Assembly (NCBI GenBank): GCA_017163975.1
Contig: JAFFSR010000004.1
Span: forward strand, 9,424,001 to 9,488,000
Length of the DNA: 64,000 bases
Origin: Anastatus disparis
Taxonomy: Eukaryota; Arthropoda; Insecta; Hymenoptera; Eupelmidae
Direction of reading: 5' to 3'
The stretch's first letter is position 1; each line of letters opens with the position of its first letter. The notes beneath the pieces are model-generated. The model saw only the letters and a list, made by a program, of their open reading frames with translations, made no database searches and was not told where the DNA came from. Both the position numbers and the translations under genes were made by a program. Positions 14,201 through 29,300 of this stretch are shown here, piece by piece.

Positions 14201-17200
14201 GAGATAGTTCAGAAGATATGCATGAAGGTTATGCTGGGTTCCATTCATCTATGTCTAGAGAAGATGATTGGTCTTTTGAAGAACAGCGGCCCTTACCGCA
14301 AGATCCACAAATTAAACTTAAATTTGGCAGAGCTCGTTCTGATCCTGTGCAAGATCCAAGGCGTCCTGGCACTAGATCGACTGAGAGGCCCGTTGTAGTT
14401 CCTATAAGAGCAAAATCCACACCTTATTATTCTACAACAAGTTTGAGCGGAGAATCAACAACTTCTAGTCCACCAATGCAAATAAAGGCACAAATAAGAA
14501 CTAAAACACTTCCATATTCAACAGGTAGAAGTCCGCAAAGCGAAGGCGATACATCATCTAGTATGGACAGTCCTGGTCATACACCTGATCGCGGTCAAAG
14601 AGCCTTTAGGCGAAAGAAACAACAAAGAAGACACAGAGTAGTTGTAGATTTGGAAATTAAAGATGGGCAAATAGTGTCAAGTACTGATTCTAGTTTTGAC
14701 GTCGCTACTATCCCTCCTCCTTTACTTCCAGAGCCAAGTATTGATATTGAAGATGATGAAAATGATGAATTATCTGAACCAAAAAGAAGGAACTGTTAAA
14801 CTTTGCTACAAAAAATCTTCAAAAATAAGTCCATACAATATAAATGTTAAATGTTTATCAGGGATAAAATTTCGTTTTCAAAGAGAACGAAAAATTGAAC
14901 GACTCATAGCGAAACCTCTGAAATTCAAATAACTTTATTAACACTTAAAAAAGTAATAAAAAGTCAATCTAATAGTAGTAAGATATTGACATAACAAAAG
15001 TATTTATGCATCTCCAAGCAATGGAATTGAATTGGAGTAACATGGAATTGACATATACAGTTAATAAATATTAATAAAAAAAAATGTATAACACACCAAA
15101 TATTGAAAAAAGAAATGTGACAAAATTTAACAAAATGATAATGGTGCATGATTTCAGTGCATATGTTAAAAATACGATAATGATCAAAATGTTCCACAAA
15201 ACAAATATTTAAAATAAGTAAATATGTATTTCCAACGAAAGATTATTTGTTACGTGTCCACATCGTAATCAGAAATAAATCAAGGCAAATTATTTTGCAC
15301 AACAATCCCCTTAATAATTGAGCGGTTTATTGAATGACAATGAGAAGAAAAAGTGGAGAAGTTGCTTAACAAAAAGGATACGTTTACGAGAACGACAATC
15401 ATCGCTGATATTCAATAAAAAAAATGTGGAGGAGATATTGCAATGGGAAAAGTAAAATGTGCTCAAAGTAAATTTTTAAAAATACATTATCGTCCTTCTA
15501 TTAACATAAGTAGACTTGCAATGCGTAGTTTAGACATATTTGTTTTTAAGGCGAAAATCTAATTCGTGATAATAGATACCATACATAAAATAAAATAGTC
15601 AACGTAATGGACAATTCTTATCAAGACGAAGTAAAGAGGCAATCGATTTATAAGTCAGCCTTTTTAAAAAGTTCACGAGCAATTCCATTGTTTGTCCTCG
15701 TTAAACACGGCATCGAAAATAAAAGTAGAATGTGAAAATGAAACTTTTCATGAGGTCGAAGCCCAATTACTTTCGTTTTGAATGGCGTGCCTAGTTTTTA
15801 TACCATTTTCATCGTGTGCACATTTTTATAATCAACGGGCGAAGCGAAACAGCTCGTTTCTTACCCTATTCTTTTCTTCCTCTTCCAATCCAATTGACTT
15901 TAAATGGAAGAGAATTAAGTTAACAAAACTATGTTTTTACTCATGTAAGTAAAGAGTAAAAAAACGAAGAAATAAAGTTAACGGCGGTAAACTTGAATTT
16001 GAATTATTAATAATTTATAGAATAGATTAGGTAGAATATGTAGGGAAATTCTTTAGTTGGGAATAATTAAAAAAAAAATTGGTGTGCTTTTTTTTAATTG
16101 GATATAAAGTTTGTCTGCAAAGTAGAATGTGTTTCAATCTTTGTCGAGATAATCTCTTGGTGCGCTGTAATTGAAATAGCATGTAAATTTGATACAGAGC
16201 TACACCGGGTACCGATTAATCGATCTTATAATTATGGCGTCCAAATTTTTCTCGCGTCACTTAAATATAGACTCAATGAAAAAAAAATTTTGTCGTCGCG
16301 AGTAGAAAATTACGCCAAATTATGTAAACTCATGAAAATGCGCGCGTGCACTAAAATGTAAAATTCGTTAATACGCCTCGAGCGAGAAATTTGGTTGTTA
16401 CTACATTGTTAATGTGTCGTTAAGACTGTTTTTTAAGAGTCATAAGACTCAAGAATCTTCCTGTTAAATAATGTATGGTATAACCAGATTTTTCCTTTTT
16501 TTTTAAATTCCGTACTTTTAAAAAGAGCATGCAATGGGCCAATTTACGTATATACATCAAACCATTCATTGTTTTTTCTTTTTATTATTCATTAATTTTT
16601 ATAACATAGTTCATTCTTTTGTTCAACCCCATAATGCACTCAATTGTTTTAGAATATAAATTTGAAAATTTGTCATATGTCATGTAATTAATTGTAGCGA
16701 AGCATCCATTGTTCACGTAAATGACTCATGAATTTATCGATGAAATTTCGCAGATTAGTTTCGGATGCCGTATTACGATGTTAGTTGCAGTGCTGTCAAT
16801 TTATGAAAGAATTGCAATTTTTTAGAAAAAAAAACTTTATGATACCAAAATCTTAAATATTTTGATGTTAAAATAAATAACATCAATCGATATATAAAAT
16901 TAAATTTTTGGTATTTAAAAAATAACTTACATGATAACAAAGTATGGAATAATTAAATATTAAGCAATAATATATTCATTAAATAAAGTTATTAAGTATG
17001 AGTAGTAAAGCATCTCTTCTTGAATTGGCAGAGCTGAATTATTGAAACTGCATTTGATGCATCTTCATAAATAATCATTATCTCTCTTTTTCATAGCACC
17101 ATTTCATATTTCATTAATTTTGATTCCGGCATTTGAATTATTCACATTCCATGTTTTTTTTTTCACTTTTATTTGTTGAGTTTATTTTTTTTCCATTCAT

Positions 17201-20200
17201 TCTTTGCGAGAATTGTTATATTTATAGCGTATTAGGAATAAGAAAACTTAGCGTAATAATGGTACTTAACTTATGGACTTGCCGAGTTCGAAATTATTTT
17301 AACGCGTATCGATAAGACTATCGTGGCACATTCCTTCTTTTTTATAAAAAGGATACTAATACATAAAATGAATCATGTAAATCTTTTCGTGGCACATTAC
17401 CTTTTTTTGTAAAAAGGATACTAACACAAAATAAATGACGTAAATCTTTTGCGCAAAACGTCTATTCGAAACGTGAAAGTATAAAAAAAGTAATATCGTA
17501 CACGGCATCCAATTAAATTCATTTGGCTGTTTCAGTATTAGAAAATGACTGATATTATAATCATTATCCATTTAAAGCTATCTCGACACACAATAATATA
17601 TAAATATAATGTAAAGATCATTAATTACAATTTTATAATTAGGGGAACAAGAATATTGAGTAGCCAAAGTCAAAAAAGTAAAACTTTAAACGTAAAATAA
17701 AATCAGAGCTTAAATAATTAAAAAACAGTAAAACACATTTCTTTCATATGATCGTTTCTATCAGCGATCCAAGCTTTTCTGAATATTTTAAGACGGGTGC
17801 TTTATATTTGCACAATTTGTACACTAAGATAAATTATTTCGAATCATTAATTTGATTTCAATATTTTAACAATAATATGTCAAAATGCTCATCAAATGAG
17901 AGACAAAAAAGAAATGAAAATTTATTGTTTTTTATTAATAAGAAACAAGGAATAGTATTTTGAATTATTGGGTTATAACTGTATATATGTTGTACAATGA
18001 AAAAAAATGAAGTTATAAGATGATAAACATCTTATTTCTTCAATTTTTTTCGTACCTTTACGTGTATTAGTTGTTGGTCCAATTTCATTTCCTTATTTCT
18101 TATAAATTTTTGCTTTTAAAATGTGTAGAGATCCTTATGCATTTTACCTTTTTTACGGAGACACTCCATTTCTTATCTTAAAATAAATAAACAACGTTTT
18201 AATTTGATGATGCGAATAAAAAATTTGCTTAGTGTACAATAAAAAATCATAAATATTAACAGTGTTAAATGCACAATTTTCACGAAAATCCCTTCACTGA
18301 AACACTTTTTAAAAATAATCCTAATATAAATCGAGTCAAAGTGAAAGAGAGACAAGGAATGACATTGAAATAAAAACAAATAAAGTTCAGTTAAAGACGA
18401 AGTTGACTTCTTGACAGGTGGTGGTGATGGTGATTACAACCGCTGGAACTATCAAAATGGGTACGTGAATTCGCCAGCATGGCACGTACCTTACCAGGTG
18501 AACAGGGTGCGTAACGTAATGGTTCACGCAACGCCCCGCAACTTGACTAATCGCTTCTTACCGGTCACCACACCCGTCTACTATCCACGATGAAGCCATT
18601 TTATTTTAAATAATGAAATAAATAATATATAATAATGCTTGGAGTAATCATCAAAAAATTAAACGAAATATTTTTTAGGAAGATTATCTTCTTTTCTTGA
18701 ACTCGCATAAATAATTAGAGATTGGTCATAATCTCAAAATCTTATTTTTTCTTTTATTTTATTTTTGCTGTACTATTATTCACTTCGCGATATCTCACTC
18801 GCGACACATACTTTTGCTTGTGTCCAAGCACTTTCACAATAAAATATGAAAAAGAAATAATCGAAACACATCTAAGGTTGATGAAATCCATCAGAATAGA
18901 ATCCAATTTGATTATAATAATAAATGCTGATTTAAATGAAACAAAATTAAAAAATATCTAATTATAAATAATAATTCAAAATTAGAAAATCTTTCATGTG
19001 AGATAATCCTAAAATTGGTTTCTGGTCTGATTAAAATAGAAAATAAACTCACCAAGTAATATTTATCTATTAGAGAAAAATTAATAATTTTGCACTTGAA
19101 ATAATTCACACTTCAGTTCATATATTGATTAAATCACAATTCACCAATAGAAAATATTTGTCGTAGATCACAAAAACAAAAATATCATTTCACTATTGTA
19201 GCTATCATATTTCTAAATCTCCTTTCTTATTACATTTTCACTCACAAATGTACAGCGGTTGACAATTAAAAAGAATATAAATCTTACCCTGGTAGAAAAT
19301 TAAACATAATTTCTGCTCACTTGACTAACTTCTGCCCAGAAAATTATGTTGAACGATTGTCATCAATCAATTTATAACCTTAAGTAAACAAACTTTAATG
19401 TTTTAAATCAATTAATGATAATTATTGAGACAGATCACAAATACTTATTTTAAAAATAATTTTTTTTTAAAGTCACCGAATTAATTATATAAACAAAAAA
19501 AACCTTTAAATATAATATCAAGCGCAATATATTAAGCTTTCATGGTTAAAGAAAAAAATGATAGCTATTATATCTCGAACAAACAAATGAATGTGTATGA
19601 TTTTCTTTCTCTCTCTCTCCTGCGTAGCGAAATAGGAAAAAATAACCTCAAATCAATATTATTTGACTTATAACATGATTTTAGCAGATTCTGCCCAGAA
19701 AACGTCGTCAGTACGTAGGGTTTCTGGGCAGAATATGTCAGCAGAATCTGCCCACTGAGCAGAAAATTTAAGATATTCTGGGCAGATTAATGTTCAATTT
19801 TCTACCAGGGTATTGATCAATATAATAAATTAATTTTAAAAACTTAAGGGGTGTCCTCATACCGGCACAGAGATCTACCTTATCTACATTTGAATTATGC
19901 ATTTTAATAAAAATTTAACTATTTTTGACTAAAATTCATAGAAGAGGCACATTCTTAACATGCCAAAGAATTCATTGCAACGTTAAAAGACAATATTAGG
20001 GTAAAAATAAAGGCGAAAACTGCTTAATACGATTAACTTTTCAATGTAGTTATGAATAATCGTATTATGCAGTTTTTGTCTTCATTTTTACTTTTATTCT
20101 ATCTTTTAACGTTGCAATAAATTCTTTAGAATGTCAAGAATGTGCCTCTTCTACGAATTTCAGTCATGAATAGTTAAATTTTTATTAAGATTCATAATTT

Positions 20201-23200
20201 AAATGTAGATAAGGTAGAACTCTATGTCGGTATGAGGATTCCCCTTAACATCATTATTCTTGTTACATTTAACTTGTCGATCTCTGACTCTTGGTGTCAA
20301 AAAATTAGATAAAAAAAGTAATTATCTTTTTATAGATTCTCTGCATTCGTGTTTCTAGAATAATCCAATTAAAATGTAGTTAAATTTGTGATTAAACCTC
20401 TTGATAGAATAATTAATTCGTTGAAATTTTAAATATCTTGTTGTAGTTTACATCATTTAAAGTAATTCTTCTAATTGTCATTTTTCGTCTGCAGCAATAA
20501 TTGCCGTATTTTCAATATCATCATCATTATCATTATCATTATCAACACACAATCATCGTTACGTTATACAAAATTAAATTGCCTATAATTTATAAAAAAA
20601 ATTGTGATTTTTATTTATAAGTATTTCTACTACTTCAAAGTGTACCACTTATTTATAACTTAAAAAAATTTCAATCATTAATTTAAATAATTCATTTGTA
20701 TAAAAAATTCATCATTGCCATTAGATATTTCAGTGTTTTCTATATAAAAACGTTTCTTACCCTATCCAGTAAAAATTTAGAAAAAAAATTCTCAAGTAAT
20801 TGCTTCAAATCCCTTTCTCTCTTTCTTTTTTTTTAATAGCTGACGTGCTGTGTGGTATTGACCTTATCCCGCATCTATATTTATAACTTTTATACCCAAA
20901 TTCTGTATACTTTATGTATATATACATATATAAATATTATATACACCTATGTGAACCATTACGTAGCTTTAATGACCTTCTGTTAAAAAAAAACAAGTAA
21001 ATGTCACTGGTCAATAGAAGGCCAATAGCTTTTATTTCCTAATTAATAAATTAGAGTCCTGCTGTTAATTATATTATATTATTATTATATATTTATACAT
21101 AGTAATCACCGAATCACTGCCACTCGTCACGATATATTTTTATGCTCTCTCCTCTTCGCCTGTAATTGAAACTTCGCCTTGCTCGACGATACCGGATTAT
21201 ATAAATTGGCAAGATATTATGTCGTTGTTTATTTGATTATGTATTAACCTTATTAATTTTAATTTTAATTATGCAAATTCACATTTCTTTTTAATACTTA
21301 TTTATTGTTTGTATTATCCTATCAAATTATTTTTCTTTTTTTATTTTAAATCATCGCATGCATATGTGCTCAGAACCTGAAGACGTTTAATTTTCATTTG
21401 AAATTATATTTAATTGTTTCACAATTCAATTAATGTGCGAAATTTATAATCGGTATTTACAGGGTACGATAGATGTTTATACGATTTTTAAAATGACAAC
21501 AGGGTCTTGTGTGACTTATATAAAGCTTATTCATCAATAATTCAAGTTTTAATGTAAATCACATATAATTTATTACACTTTGATGTTTATCAAGAGGCGT
21601 GATCGCATCTCAACGGCAAGTATGTGTAAAAATACATTTCCGATCAAAAAATAAAAATTGATTTTAGTTTATATTATTTGACTGCAATCAAATGTTAAAT
21701 ATTTTTATTTCATGTTATAATTTTATTGAGAAAATAACGTCAAAAGGTGATGAGCACAATTTTCGTTCAATTATCGCTTTATTTAACGTTACAATTGCTT
21801 TATCAACCTAAAGATCTCTCAAACAAAAACAAAAAAAGTATTTGATAAATAAAAGTAACAAAAGACATGTGTGATTTTAGATTTTTTACTACGAAGTCGA
21901 TTATATATACACATATATAGAATAATTTTCCTATACATTGAGATTTTTCTTATCCTCAAAAATAAAAGAAAAAAAATTTGTGTGAGTGACTATGTAATTC
22001 ACTGCATGTTCGGCATGGTCTGACTTACTATTCTCTATAAAAAAATGAAGACTTTTTCCCTTCAAACAAAAAGTTTATTATTTCATCATTTAAAAATTTT
22101 CTTTTAGAATCCTAGTAATATTTTTTGTTTTTATTTTATTTTACAATTTAATGTTGAGCAAATTTTTAAACGATGAAGTAATAGATTAATTATACCTAAT
22201 TTCGTTGGGACTTGACTGACGCACCAAGTTATGTTATATATTAAAAAAAAGTTGAAAATGTAAATCTTTTTAAGGGAAGGAAAAAATAATAAATAAAAAT
22301 CTAACAAGTATAATTATTCAGTACCTCGCGTCTTCCAAACGATAAAAGACCTCGAAAATAGTTTATAGAGGGGTCGTGCACTTTCATTACTTTACACATT
22401 AGCAATAAATTTTTATTCTTTTTTTTATTCACTATATTTGTATTGTATTATATTTCCATTGCTTGTGAAAAATAAATCGATTATCATTATCTTAAACGAG
22501 GACGTTTAACGATTGGTTAACTAAAAATTGCAGAAAAAAATATATTATTGTAAATATTTTGTATAACTTGACGAAAAAATGTTTTTCAATTTTTACAATA
22601 AGTTTGAAAAATAAATTTTTAATTATAATAAAATTTATTCTAAGAAACATTTATTCGTTAACAATAAAAAAAAATACTATTTGTATATTTTATTTTAAAA
22701 TATGTGCATTTTAAAAAAACTCTAATTCAGAGATCTGGCATGAATTTTTTTTTTTAAAGGCCGAGACTGCACGAAAGTTTAAATAGATACGGTATAGTAG
22801 TTTGTATGTCAAAAAAAAAAAAAATTTTTTTTATTTTTTTTTTGCAAAAATAAAAGGTGCAACAGATAAAACTGAAAAAGTAAAAAAGAATAGGTATATA
22901 CATATAGATTATGAATATACAGTATATGTAAAGGTATATTATATTCGTTATCATATGAAATCTCTTCGTTTGTATTTCGTGTAATTTTTAAATAAATGAA
23001 TTAAAAATATTAAAAAAAAATTTTTTTTTTAAATGATAATTATTATCGGAGGAATGAATTAATAACATTACTTGTTACAACTCTATATTATATTCGTTAT
23101 TAAGCACGCGCAAGTTTTCCCGAGCGAGCGTTTAAAATAAAGAAAAATAATAAATAAATAATTAAAAAAAAGATTGACTCGGGGAAGCACCGAAATAATT

Positions 23201-26200
23201 CGATGAAGAATGAAATTTTAAAAAAATGCCAATTTCCAAACGTAGGAAGTTTATTGTACATTGATTATTGATACATTTACTTAATATACATATGATATAA
23301 TAAATTATATACAAAGTCACTTTCACAGGCGTATTAATAATTTTGAGTTTATTTTTGAATTTTTATTATTTTTTAAACAATTTTATGTTTTATTTTTGTC
23401 CCTCCAAACATTTTCAAAAAATTTTTCAAATAAGTTTAAAAAAAATTGTTTATTCGTAATGTCTTATTTTTCTTTTTTGATTATTTTTGGTCGAAAAAAG
23501 AGATGAATAGAATTCATTTTTTCATAAATATTTATCACAATTATACTTTAAAAATTAAAAAGAAAAAATAATTTTTTTTAATAAAAAATTGTAAAATTTA
23601 ATCAAATTTTATTTTTTTTAAATATTACAAACAAAATATTTATTATGCATCTATTTTTAATTTATAAGTCAGTTATAACGTAATAGAATCATAATAATCA
23701 CTAAATGATTATCACTAAATTAAAAAAAAATTTCATGCTTATTAAAACCTTAGAATATTTTAATTATTATTGTTCTGGAAACTTTTCTCTTTCTTTTCAA
23801 AAACAATTAACAGTTCGTTATATGATTTACGATTATATTCTCTTTTTTTTCTCATTTATTACGGAGATGTTTTTCTTTTTTTTTACTTTATCGTCAATTA
23901 TTTATTTCTTTCTATCGTATCATTTTAATCGCACTCCTGGAATTGTTGGTCGACTGGATGACAATACCATGTGTGAGTAAAATCCCATGAAGTAAAACAA
24001 CAAAACCTTCTTTTCTCTTATTAGCTGTGAATTTCTTGATATTTTTTTTCTCTTGTCTTGATTGGGTGTATATTCTTTCGTTTTATTCTCTTTTTTTATT
24101 AACAAGATTTCTAATTAAATAAATCCTGTAGTACGTAATTATTATACTTACCGATACTTATTTATATTTAATATTAACATATTTAGACACATTTGTGTAA
24201 TTATTTTTATTTTATTTTTCATTTAAGTATCATAAAGTATGCGCCGTTGCTTTTTCTCATATAATCTTCGTTATTAGCCGTTTATTAAGATTTTATTTAT
24301 TTTAACCAATAGTTTAGCGAAATTCAAAAATTTTATGCAATATTCTTAATTTTTAAAAGTATTTAGTATTATTTTAATTTGCTGAGTTTCATTTGTTTTA
24401 TGAATAGGGCATGTGTCCCGGTTACTGTGCCTCATATCCTAGATTCAAATTATTGTATATTTTATTCTTTGACGTTGTTTGATATACGAAAGTTTACTTT
24501 TAATTTTGCTTGAATATTTAATAATCAATTATTATTATTTGATATTTAATTATAAAAGAAGATTTTTTACAAATTAAAATGAAGTTTGACAATAAAAAAT
24601 AATATCATCTAAAAATCATTTTTATTCATTTTAAAAATTATAATGTTGATATTGAAATTTTCTGATTAAGAAATTGAATTCTTACAAAGAAATCTTCTTT
24701 ATTTAAAACTTTTTGAAATTTAAATGTATTATCAGCGGCATGCATATAGACCGTAATAATTAAAATAATATTTGAACTCTAGTCAATAAATCCTATCCGT
24801 AGATTGACCCTATAATAATATATAAACTGTCTAAGCGTAATATCAGGGTCGTAAATTTAATAATTTCTTTGATATTTATAGTAGTGAATTTGCTTCTAAC
24901 ATAAAACCAATTTTTATTTGAAAAAAACGTAATATATTCAATCTTAATATGGAAATATATCGGTCACTGATAATACGCTCTAGTTAAGCCGTTTAATAAT
25001 TTCGCAAACGTCCGCAAACTTGACGATTATAATTATTTAGTTCAAGGTTTTATTATTTATCTTACTTAATTTTTTTAATTATAATTGTTAAATACAAGCG
25101 CTTCTTATTTGCTAATTATGAATTAAAAAAAAAAGAATATTTACGTTGATATTAAGATTTTTTTTTATGAATATGAAAGAGCATGTTGATTTATTTTTTG
25201 GCTAACTTTTTTTCAATTTTTTCATGATATATATGAGCCGTTAATAAATATTTATAATATATTAATTTATTTTTACGTTATTACATTGTTTATTGTCCTT
25301 CACGTTTAGGAAAAGTTATTGCTAAATATTTATATTATTTGCCACTTACTTTATAAATTTGCAATATGTATATTTATGAGCTGGAGTTATCAGAATTTAA
25401 AATGACGTTGTTGTTATTATATTATGTAATGATTAGAACATTTCTTTAGATTATTTTAAGTGTAAATTATCCGTACCAATTAATTAAAAAATGTAAAGAA
25501 AATTGTTGATTCAATGTTATCATAACAAATTTAATAAAAATTTATTCTGATACTTCCAGCTTTTTCAAATCACTCAAAAAATAACAAAAACTTTTACCAT
25601 TCCCAATTTACAAAAAATTTTTTTTCTAACGTTAAAATTTTTACAGAAGATTCAGAACCTGAAAAGCCACAAGCCCAATCCTCACCAGTGCGCAAAGCTG
25701 AAAATAATAATTCAGTTTATGGACGTATGGCTAATGGTGACTGTACTAATAATTTATCACCAAACGATAGTCCCACTAAACCAATGAGAAATGGTGATTT
25801 AGTTGACGAAGGTGATCTTAGAAAAACTAAAAGATGGCCAACCGATAAAGCATATTTCATATCGAAGGAATTGCTCATGACTGAAAGGACCTACAAAAAG
25901 GATCTTGATGTTATCAATATTGTATGTTTTATTTTTAGTTCTTACTTTTTATTCCTTTTTTAAATAGATTACATTTTTTTAGATTATTATATGTATTATA
26001 AAGAAATTTTCATAAATAATGTGATACTATTTTTATTGAGAGTTTTCAGTAGTTTCATAAATAAAATCGGATAATCTTGTCTTTTTATATGATTTTTTTA
26101 TATAAATAATTTGGTATTTTTTTGATTATTTAAATGAATAATTTTAAAATTAAATTAAAAATTCTTCAAAATCTATAAGAATAATTTAATAATAAAACTT

Positions 26201-26319
26201 ACTTTTGAAGTGAAACTTCCTTACCGACGGTATACACCCCCTATAAGAGATGTATAAAAAAATTATATGGAAGTGAATCGATTTTGTGATGGCACACGCA
26301 ACGGAACTAATGAAACGGA

Positions 26320-26399
<80 letters not shown>

Positions 26400-29300
26400 A
26401 GGTGCGTCTGCGCCTTGAAGGCAAATCAAGGTACTAAATATGTATTTAGTATCTTCATATGTATTATGTATAAAGAAAAACTTACAGGACTGACTTGATC
26501 TCAAATACACAGCTATAGTACATGTATTCAATACATATCTGAATCTGAATAAATAAAGAAAACAGTAGAAGCTTGCTACAAATGATAATAGTTTTTGTAA
26601 AATAAATATCATTATTAACAAAAATTTGATACACTATTTCATTTAAAATAAAAATAAATTAATTCCTTAAATATTATTAAATAAATTAGTGATAGAAATC
26701 AAATAAACATTTATGAGTTCTATACTTTCGTAGAGAAGTTTCACTTCTACCGGCCAGTTCCAAAGACTGCCACACCATCAGTGTTCCTCTCTCGTACGGA
26801 CAAATGAAAGTCGAGCCGTTACTATGCATATCCCTACTGAAAAAAATGACATGAGATCTCACGTGAGTTCTCATGTCATTTTTTGAAATTGAATTGAAAA
26901 TTTAAATTATTCACCTGACTTGTTTCGTGATTTTGTTGTGATTATTTCAGATGATTTTGTTGCATGAAAAAATTGCATAACAAAATCATTATTTTTCGAA
27001 CCTTTTGTTATGAAATAATTTACCTGATTCTGTTACACGATTTTTTATGTAATTTAGCTACATAATAAAATTATCTGATAATTTTTAACAGGTTTGTATT
27101 TTTAAAAGACTACAAGAAAGGTTAAATTGAAATTTAAATGTTCTGCTGTAAACAAAGTTGTAAAATTGGGATGTTGCATGAAATTTTTTTTTTAAATCCA
27201 TTACATCCGTTATTAAGAAAATGAAAAAATAAAGGACACGTATTTTTTCTTTTTTCATGAAAATGAAAACTTGAAGAGATAGAGGCAGTTGAAATTGGTT
27301 TGACGTCACGATTGTCATCAACAAAAAAATACGGGTCTTTTATTTTTTCGTATTCTATCTGACGGATATAATACATTTTTTCATGCAAAATGCTAATTAA
27401 CAATATCTTTGTTTTATTTGAAGTAAATATTTATTTAAATAATTTTAACTCTTAGCTGACTTACACATATCTGTCACATAGGATCGCTGTTGACTCCAGC
27501 CTTATAATCGTGTATTCTGAGCAATCTTTTATGTTTATCAAGTTAAAAAAATTCGTGGTTAGTCAACAGAAACTACTTTATAAGTCAAAATATTTTGCTG
27601 GATGAAATTTTTAATTTTATTTGTAAAAGAAATATAATTTGTGACGGTATCAAGGGTGGGAAACTGTGAAATATCTAAAGTCTTGACGCAAAAGACCCCT
27701 GTGTGGTAGCTAAGGATCAATAGAAAATTTTAAGTTAATGTTTAGTCAAATGTTTATAATTAAGAACTAAACATAAAAAAGCAAGAGTCGAATTTCATGT
27801 GTAAAATTATATTTGCAACGGTATAGTTTATTTTTTCAAAAATGTTTTATCAAAATACATGCGAACATGACGGATGAAAACAACGAATACAACGGCGTGT
27901 ACACTTGACCATGATACATTTATTTAAATTTTAATCTAATTTTCTTAAAACAAAAATGTCGCAATATTTTTGCACAAAGAATTGGACTTATAGTTGGTTG
28001 TTAATTTGTGTTTCAACTACAATGTGAATCAATACATTACCATCAAATATAATATTAATAAAAGGGAGGTAATACTTTATTTTTATTATTAAAGAAAAAA
28101 ATAAAATACTTTAGTTGATTCGATTTCATTTTATTTAATTTGTAAACATCAATAAGTTGTAAGGTAACGCATAAAATATTATTTATTCTATGCGTCATTA
28201 AAGTATATTTGTCCTTTATAACCAACTATAATTTTTAAGATTTCTGATACCCATCTTGGATGTGAATCTTCGAATCGCTTAAATGTATCAGTGCCAATAA
28301 AATCAGAAATTCTATAGGCTATGAATTTCATGATTTTTAACGCTACATTATTAACTCTTAAATCGATCACGTAGATAAGAATACCTATAGCAGTATCGAC
28401 ATTAAGATTATCAAAAATATACTTTTTACAAAAAACTTTGAGTCTCGTAATCTTAAATTTAAGTGCAACATCGTATATTTTTTTAGGCCAATCGATGAAA
28501 CAGGAGGTACAATTCTTTAAAATTTGTTCTTCCAAAATTGGTATTATTTCCGAATTTATGTACATATATATTAAAAATTCTTTCATCACATCTAATTTGA
28601 CATTTTTTATGTTCAGTATCCGATCTTTAGACCAGTGGGTATCGTCTCTCAGAAATTCAATTTTTTTTTTATAAAACTGCACTATGAGCAGCTAATAATA
28701 TAGTATGTGCTGGAAATTCAATCCCCTCTATAACTAATGATATCACTGAATTTTGGATTCCCTATAAATGGTTGAAAATGTTCTGTTAAGGGATTCCTTG
28801 AGAAATTATAATTTCCAATATGGTCATTCTCAACACTTTCTTCATCAACTAATTGCACTTTTAATTTAGCTATCATCATAAATGCATCATTGATCAGGTA
28901 ATTATTTGCTGGATCAAAAAAGTCTTTTTTTCTATGAATATACCAACCAAGAACTAAACCAGGCTCAAACTTGAATTGCTCTACTTCGAACGTTCTTTTT
29001 TTATTGACTTCACAAAATTTATTTAACAGCATAAAGGTCATTGTTACGTAAATGAAAATAGAATCATCATCATTGATATACTCAAGGAACATAGCTAAGT
29101 AATTTTGAAATGGTGATTTAGGATTTGGATACAACGATAATTTAAAGCGAACATCTTCATAAGCAGTTAATGAGAATTCGGGTGATGATATATAATAATC
29201 TTCTGGCATTTTTTGTAACAGACTAAAATTTGTAATTGTCCACTTTAAACTAATATTTTCCATCATGGTCAATGTAGTACACAGTAAAAAATTTTGTGTA

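Larger units (their letters stand above)
18594..25646 (+). other. Cdep intron with two MITEs
   Basis: Very AT-rich intron DNA with long A and T runs. It contains a TA-flanked element (19287-19810) and a TTAA-flanked palindromic element (19848-20244), listed separately. Short open frames here are low-complexity AT translations and I see no additional exon. Confidence 0.7.

Noticed and set aside
6409..14420. Many open frames on both strands inside the giant exon
   Set aside because: They are shadows created by the biased codon use of the long coding exon; none has independent features.
26307..26621. Open frames rich in IYIYIY at (TA)n tracts
   Set aside because: Translation of microsatellite DNA.
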